Source: DATCSE01 sp036568605
GTDB lineage: Bacteria > Pseudomonadota > Gammaproteobacteria > Burkholderiales > Burkholderiaceae_C
DNA: 7,153 bases
Reading direction: 5' to 3'
Assembly (NCBI GenBank): GCA_036568605.1
Contig: DATCSE010000273.1
Span: 1 to 7,153 of the forward strand
Under the pieces are notes generated by a model. It was not told where the DNA came from. It saw only the letters and a list, made by a program, of their open reading frames with translations, and searched no databases. This document shows positions 4,485 through 7,153 of this stretch, in pieces (the stretch's first letter is position 1; every line of letters begins with the position of its first letter). A program made the position numbers and the translations under genes.

Positions 4485-6374
4485 TCAGGACGTCAGCTCG
4501 GCGGGTTGCGGCACCCGCGGCAGGCACACCGTGAAGCGGCTGCCGCGGCCGGGCTCGCTCGCGACCTCGACGCGGCCGTGCATCTGCCCGACCAGCATCT
4601 TGACGACGGCCAGCCCGAGCCCGGTGCCGGGCACGTCGCGGGTTCGGGTCAGGCGCTTGAACGGCTGGAACAGCTCGTTCATCTCGGCCGGTGTCAGGCC
4701 CGCGCCTTCGTCGGCGATGTCCAGGCACAGGTGGTGGCCCTGCTCGTGGCAACTGATCGTCAGCCGGCCGCGGCGGCGGTTGTACTTGCAGCCGTTGCTG
4801 AACAGATTGACCAGCACCTGCTGGAGTCGCCGCGGGTCGGCCAGCACCGGCGCGAGCTGCGCGGGCAGCTCGTTGCGGGCCTCGATCTCGAAGGTGCGGC
4901 GCTCCGGCTCGATCACCGCGAGGCTCGCGTCGACCACCGCGCGCAGGTCGGTCGGCTGGGTGCGCACTGCCACCTGGCCCGAGTCGATCGAGGTGAGGTC
5001 CAGCACGTCGTCGACCAGGTGCAGCAGATGCCAGCCGCTGTCGAGCAGCAGCTTCATGCGCTCGGCCTGGCGCGGCGTCAGCGGCTCCTCGGAGTCCATC
5101 TCGATCACCTGCGCGAAGCCGAGGATCGCGTTCAGCGGCGTGCGCAGCTCATGGCTGAGGCGAGACAGGAACTCGATGCGTGCACGCGCGGTGCGTTCGG
5201 CGGCCTCCTTCTCGAGCCGGACCGACGTGCGCGTGACTTCGTCGGTCACATCGCGCAGCAGCCCGACCACCTGCGGGCTTTCGGTCGGGCGCTTCTTCGA
5301 GACATCGGGTTTGCGTACCGCGCCTATCGATTCGATGTAGCGGACCTCGCCGTCAGGACGGATCAGCCGGTAACGGCTGCGCAGCGGCTGATCGTCGCGG
5401 TCCGATCCGCGCTTCAGCGCGGCGATGTGTTCGCGGTCGTCCGGATGGATCAGCGCCTCGATCACTGCGCGCGGTACCGACCGCGGTGGATCGGCAAGCC
5501 CGGCATCGGAGGCGTGCCCCGGTGCGGCGCTGGCGTCGCGCTCGTCGGATTCGAGGCCGCAGATCCGACGCGCGCGGGTATCGAGCTCGGTCGAGTCGTC
5601 GTCGGGGTGCCAGACGAACAGGCCGAGGTTCGCGGCGTTTGCGGCCAGCTGCCAGCGCTTGTTGACGTCCTCCAGCGCACGCTGCTGCGCAAAGCGGGCG
5701 CGCAGCGAGGCCACCGCGAACGCGGCACCGCCCAGCGCGAGACCGAGTCCCAGCACCAGGCTTGCGAACGTCAAGGTCGTCTCGACGATGCGCGACGCGC
5801 GGCCCAGCGCGTTCAGGAAGCGCGTTTCGGCGGCAGCCAGCTCGGACTCGAGCCGGTCGAGCTCGGCCATCAGCGGCGCCATCGCGGCCGTTCCCGCGTC
5901 CAGCGCGGCCTGCGTGCAGATGCGCTGCCCGAGCGCACGCAACTGCCCGATCAGCGAGTCGCCCAGCTGCCACTCGGCGATCGCGTCGTTCACCGGCGGC
6001 ATCGAGCGGAAGTTCAGGTACAGGTGAATCATCCCGGCGATGTCGGCCGCCGCATTGCCGCCGCGCAGGAAGCCGGCCGCAGCCTTGTCCAGGTCCGGCG
6101 GCGATGCGTCCAGCGCGATGCGCGCCTGGTGGTCACCGAGCGGCACTTCGAGCAGCGTGTCGAGCCGCTTGCAATCGGTGCTCGGTGCGGTCCGCAGGAA
6201 CGCGATCGCGCGGCTGCGCGACTTGGACCACAGGCTTTCGCCGCCGACATACGCGCGAGCGGCCGACAGCGCGTGAAAGCCGCCGACGCTGATGGCGACC
6301 AGCGTGATCGCCGCCACTGCCAGCGGCCCCAGCACACGCAAGTACACCGTTCGATCGGAGCGCTCAGCCGTCAT
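4485..6374 (-). CDS. Membrane-bound PAS-domain sensor histidine kinase
   Basis: The 629-residue inner-membrane sensor kinase has a hydrophobic helix at about 12-33 and a largely helical periplasmic region at about 34-197, starting with AYVGGESLWSKSRSRAIAFL. A second membrane helix lies at about 198-223 and a short coiled linker follows. A PAS domain spans about 236-380 (RWQLAANAANLGLFVWHPDD, IHPDDREHI, RLIRPDGEVRYIES, GLLRDVTDEV). The HisKA helix carries the phospho-accepting His408 in RLSHELRTPLNAILGF. The HATPase domain has an N box (NLFSNGCKY, Asn523/Asn527), G1 (DEGAGL, Asp555) and G2 (GTGLGLAV, 583-590). All catalytic motifs look intact. No response regulator is adjacent, so it is an orphan here and its signal is unknown. 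The start is 39 nt after the ABC-F stop. ATG 6374 is preferred over a TTG at 6413 because the membrane helix follows it normally. Confidence 0.92.
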   Translation of the reverse strand: MTAERSDRTVYLRVLGPLAVAAITLVAISVGGFHALSAARAYVGGESLWSKSRSRAIAFLRTAPSTDCKRLDTLLEVPLGDHQARIALDASPPDLDKAAAGFLRGGNAAADIAGMIHLYLNFRSMPPVNDAIAEWQLGDSLIGQLRALGQRICTQAALDAGTAAMAPLMAELDRLESELAAAETRFLNALGRASRIVETTLTFASLVLGLGLALGGAAFAVASLRARFAQQRALEDVNKRWQLAANAANLGLFVWHPDDDSTELDTRARRICGLESDERDASAAPGHASDAGLADPPRSVPRAVIEALIHPDDREHIAALKRGSDRDDQPLRSRYRLIRPDGEVRYIESIGAVRKPDVSKKRPTESPQVVGLLRDVTDEVTRTSVRLEKEAAERTARARIEFLSRLSHELRTPLNAILGFAQVIEMDSEEPLTPRQAERMKLLLDSGWHLLHLVDDVLDLTSIDSGQVAVRTQPTDLRAVVDASLAVIEPERRTFEIEARNELPAQLAPVLADPRRLQQVLVNLFSNGCKYNRRRGRLTISCHEQGHHLCLDIADEGAGLTPAEMNELFQPFKRLTRTRDVPGTGLGLAVVKMLVGQMHGRVEVASEPGRGSRFTVCLPRVPQPAELTS

Positions 6375-6413
6375 GCAGAACCCCGAAGGATGACGGGCTG
6401 AATGTAACGGCAA

Positions 6414-7153
6414 TCAGCGGCTTGTCGTGACCTCGGGAGCCCCTAGAACATCGAGCTGCGTGCTGAGCTCGAGCCAGCGCGATTCGAGCGTGTCGATCTC
6501 GTCGCCGATCTGCTTCAGGCGCCGGCCATGGTCGGCGCGCTGCTCGGGGCTGAGCTCGGGTTGCGCCATCGCGGCCTCGATCGTCTCGCGGTCGCTCATC
6601 AGCACGCCGAGCCGGTTGTCGATGCGGTTCAGCTCCTTGCGCAGCGGCTTCATCGCATCGGCACGCTGCTGGCGCGCGGCCGCGGCGGCCTTGCGGTCGT
6701 CCTGCGGGCGCGATGAGCTGCTCGCGGCGGTGCCGGCCTTGGCCTGCTCCGCCTGGGCGCGCTCCTGGGCCAGTTGCGCCTTGCCGCGCTCGAGCAGCCA
6801 GCGCTGGTAGTCGTCGAGGTCGCCGTCGAACGGCTTCAGCACGCCGTCGGCGACCAGCCAGAACTCGTCGCAGACCTCGCGCAGAAGGGCGCGGTCGTGG
6901 CTGACCAGCATCACGGTGCCATCGAACTCGTTCAGCGCCATCGACAGCGCCTCGCGGGTGGTCAGGTCCAGGTGATTGGTCGGCTCGTCCAGCAGCAGCA
7001 GGTTGGGCCGCTGCCACACCAGCATGGCCAGCACCAAGCGCGCCTTCTCGCCGCCCGACAGCGTGCCCACCGGCTGCGTCACCATGTCGCCGACGAAGCG
7101 GAACGAGCCGAGGAAGTCGCGCAGCTCCTGCTCGCGGCCCGGTGGGCCGACGT
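6414..7153 (-). CDS. ABC-F family ATPase, YheS type, C-terminal part (5' end outside window)
   Basis: The frame is open from the right edge to a TGA at 6416-6414 and encodes 245 residues of the C-terminal half. It reads through the ATG at 7085 (fragment residue 23), so that codon is internal. Visible are the signature LSGGEKARLVLA (31-42), Walker B plus catalytic Glu LLLLDEPTNHLD (51-62), the switch histidine in VMLVSHDRALL (His85) and the ABC-F segment FDGDLDDYQRWLL. A charged, Ala/Gln-rich coiled-coil tail runs from about 125 to 240. ABC-F proteins lack membrane segments and act on the ribosome, in studied members at the tRNA exit site to relieve stalled translation. PFDGDLDDYQ and the long tail resemble YheS more than Uup or EttA. 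The first ATPase domain lies outside the window. The kinase gene follows 39 nt downstream, probably in the same transcript. Confidence 0.93.
   Translation of the reverse strand, partial: VGPPGREQELRDFLGSFRFVGDMVTQPVGTLSGGEKARLVLAMLVWQRPNLLLLDEPTNHLDLTTREALSMALNEFDGTVMLVSHDRALLREVCDEFWLVADGVLKPFDGDLDDYQRWLLERGKAQLAQERAQAEQAKAGTAASSSSRPQDDRKAAAAARQQRADAMKPLRKELNRIDNRLGVLMSDRETIEAAMAQPELSPEQRADHGRRLKQIGDEIDTLESRWLELSTQLDVLGAPEVTTSR

Noticed and set aside
4473..6401. Plus-strand open frame of 642 codons antisense to the histidine kinase
   Set aside because: It runs the full length of the kinase gene in the opposite sense, is rich in Arg, Gln, Ala, Val and His with no recognisable domain, and lacks a ribosome site. 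Long antisense frames are expected in GC-rich genes. The minus strand carries clear kinase motifs.
1..7153. Defence system, prophage, insertion sequence, CRISPR array or tRNA gene
   Set aside because: All substantial coding space is taken by recognisable chromosomal genes with similar base composition. No transposase, integrase, regular repeat-spacer pattern or tRNA-like cloverleaf was seen on either strand.

Overview
The window is GC-rich (clearly above 60% by eye), densely coding DNA. The LexA sequence, the CTG-N10-CAG type of candidate LexA site, the two-cysteine OhrR and the overall codon use point to a betaproteobacterium, most likely of the order Burkholderiales. This is an inference from protein families remembered without a database search. 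No rRNA, tRNA, CRISPR array, integrase, transposase or phage gene was seen. No gap between genes exceeds 300 bases; the longest is about 153 bases, at 3296-3448.

Layout from left to right. (1) A plus-strand pair: the 3' part of a DUF1993-family gene (2-421), then a LysE/RhtB-type exporter (451-1116) that starts with TTG. (2) A minus-strand pair: lexA (1510-2196, GTG start), followed 45 nt downstream by a small helix-hairpin-helix protein of the Cdd1 'pathogenicity locus' type (1138-1464). The exporter and the Cdd1-like gene converge over a compound inverted repeat. (3) A plus-strand cytoplasmic L-asparaginase (2318-3295), divergent from lexA. The gap between them holds two tandem candidate LexA boxes. 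(4) An imperfect 24-bp inverted repeat pair (3283-3354) of the dispersed CTTCGACAGGCTCAGCCC type. Its left arm contains the asparaginase stop codon. (5) A minus-strand ohrR-ohr operon (4398 to 3449, ATGA overlap) for organic hydroperoxide resistance, with a perfect 11-bp inverted repeat over its likely promoter. (6) A minus-strand membrane-bound PAS histidine kinase (4485-6374). (7) The 3' part of an ABC-F ATPase gene of the YheS type (6414-7153), probably co-transcribed with the kinase.

The genes are mostly housekeeping and stress-response modules: SOS repression and DNA repair, peroxide defence, amino-acid export and catabolism, translation-associated ABC-F, and one orphan sensor kinase. 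I do not see an undescribed multi-gene system here. The most informative structures are regulatory: the tandem candidate LexA boxes, the ohrR operator/promoter with little or no leader, a possible leader ORF between lexA and the Cdd1-like gene, and the repeat that supplies the end of the asparaginase gene.
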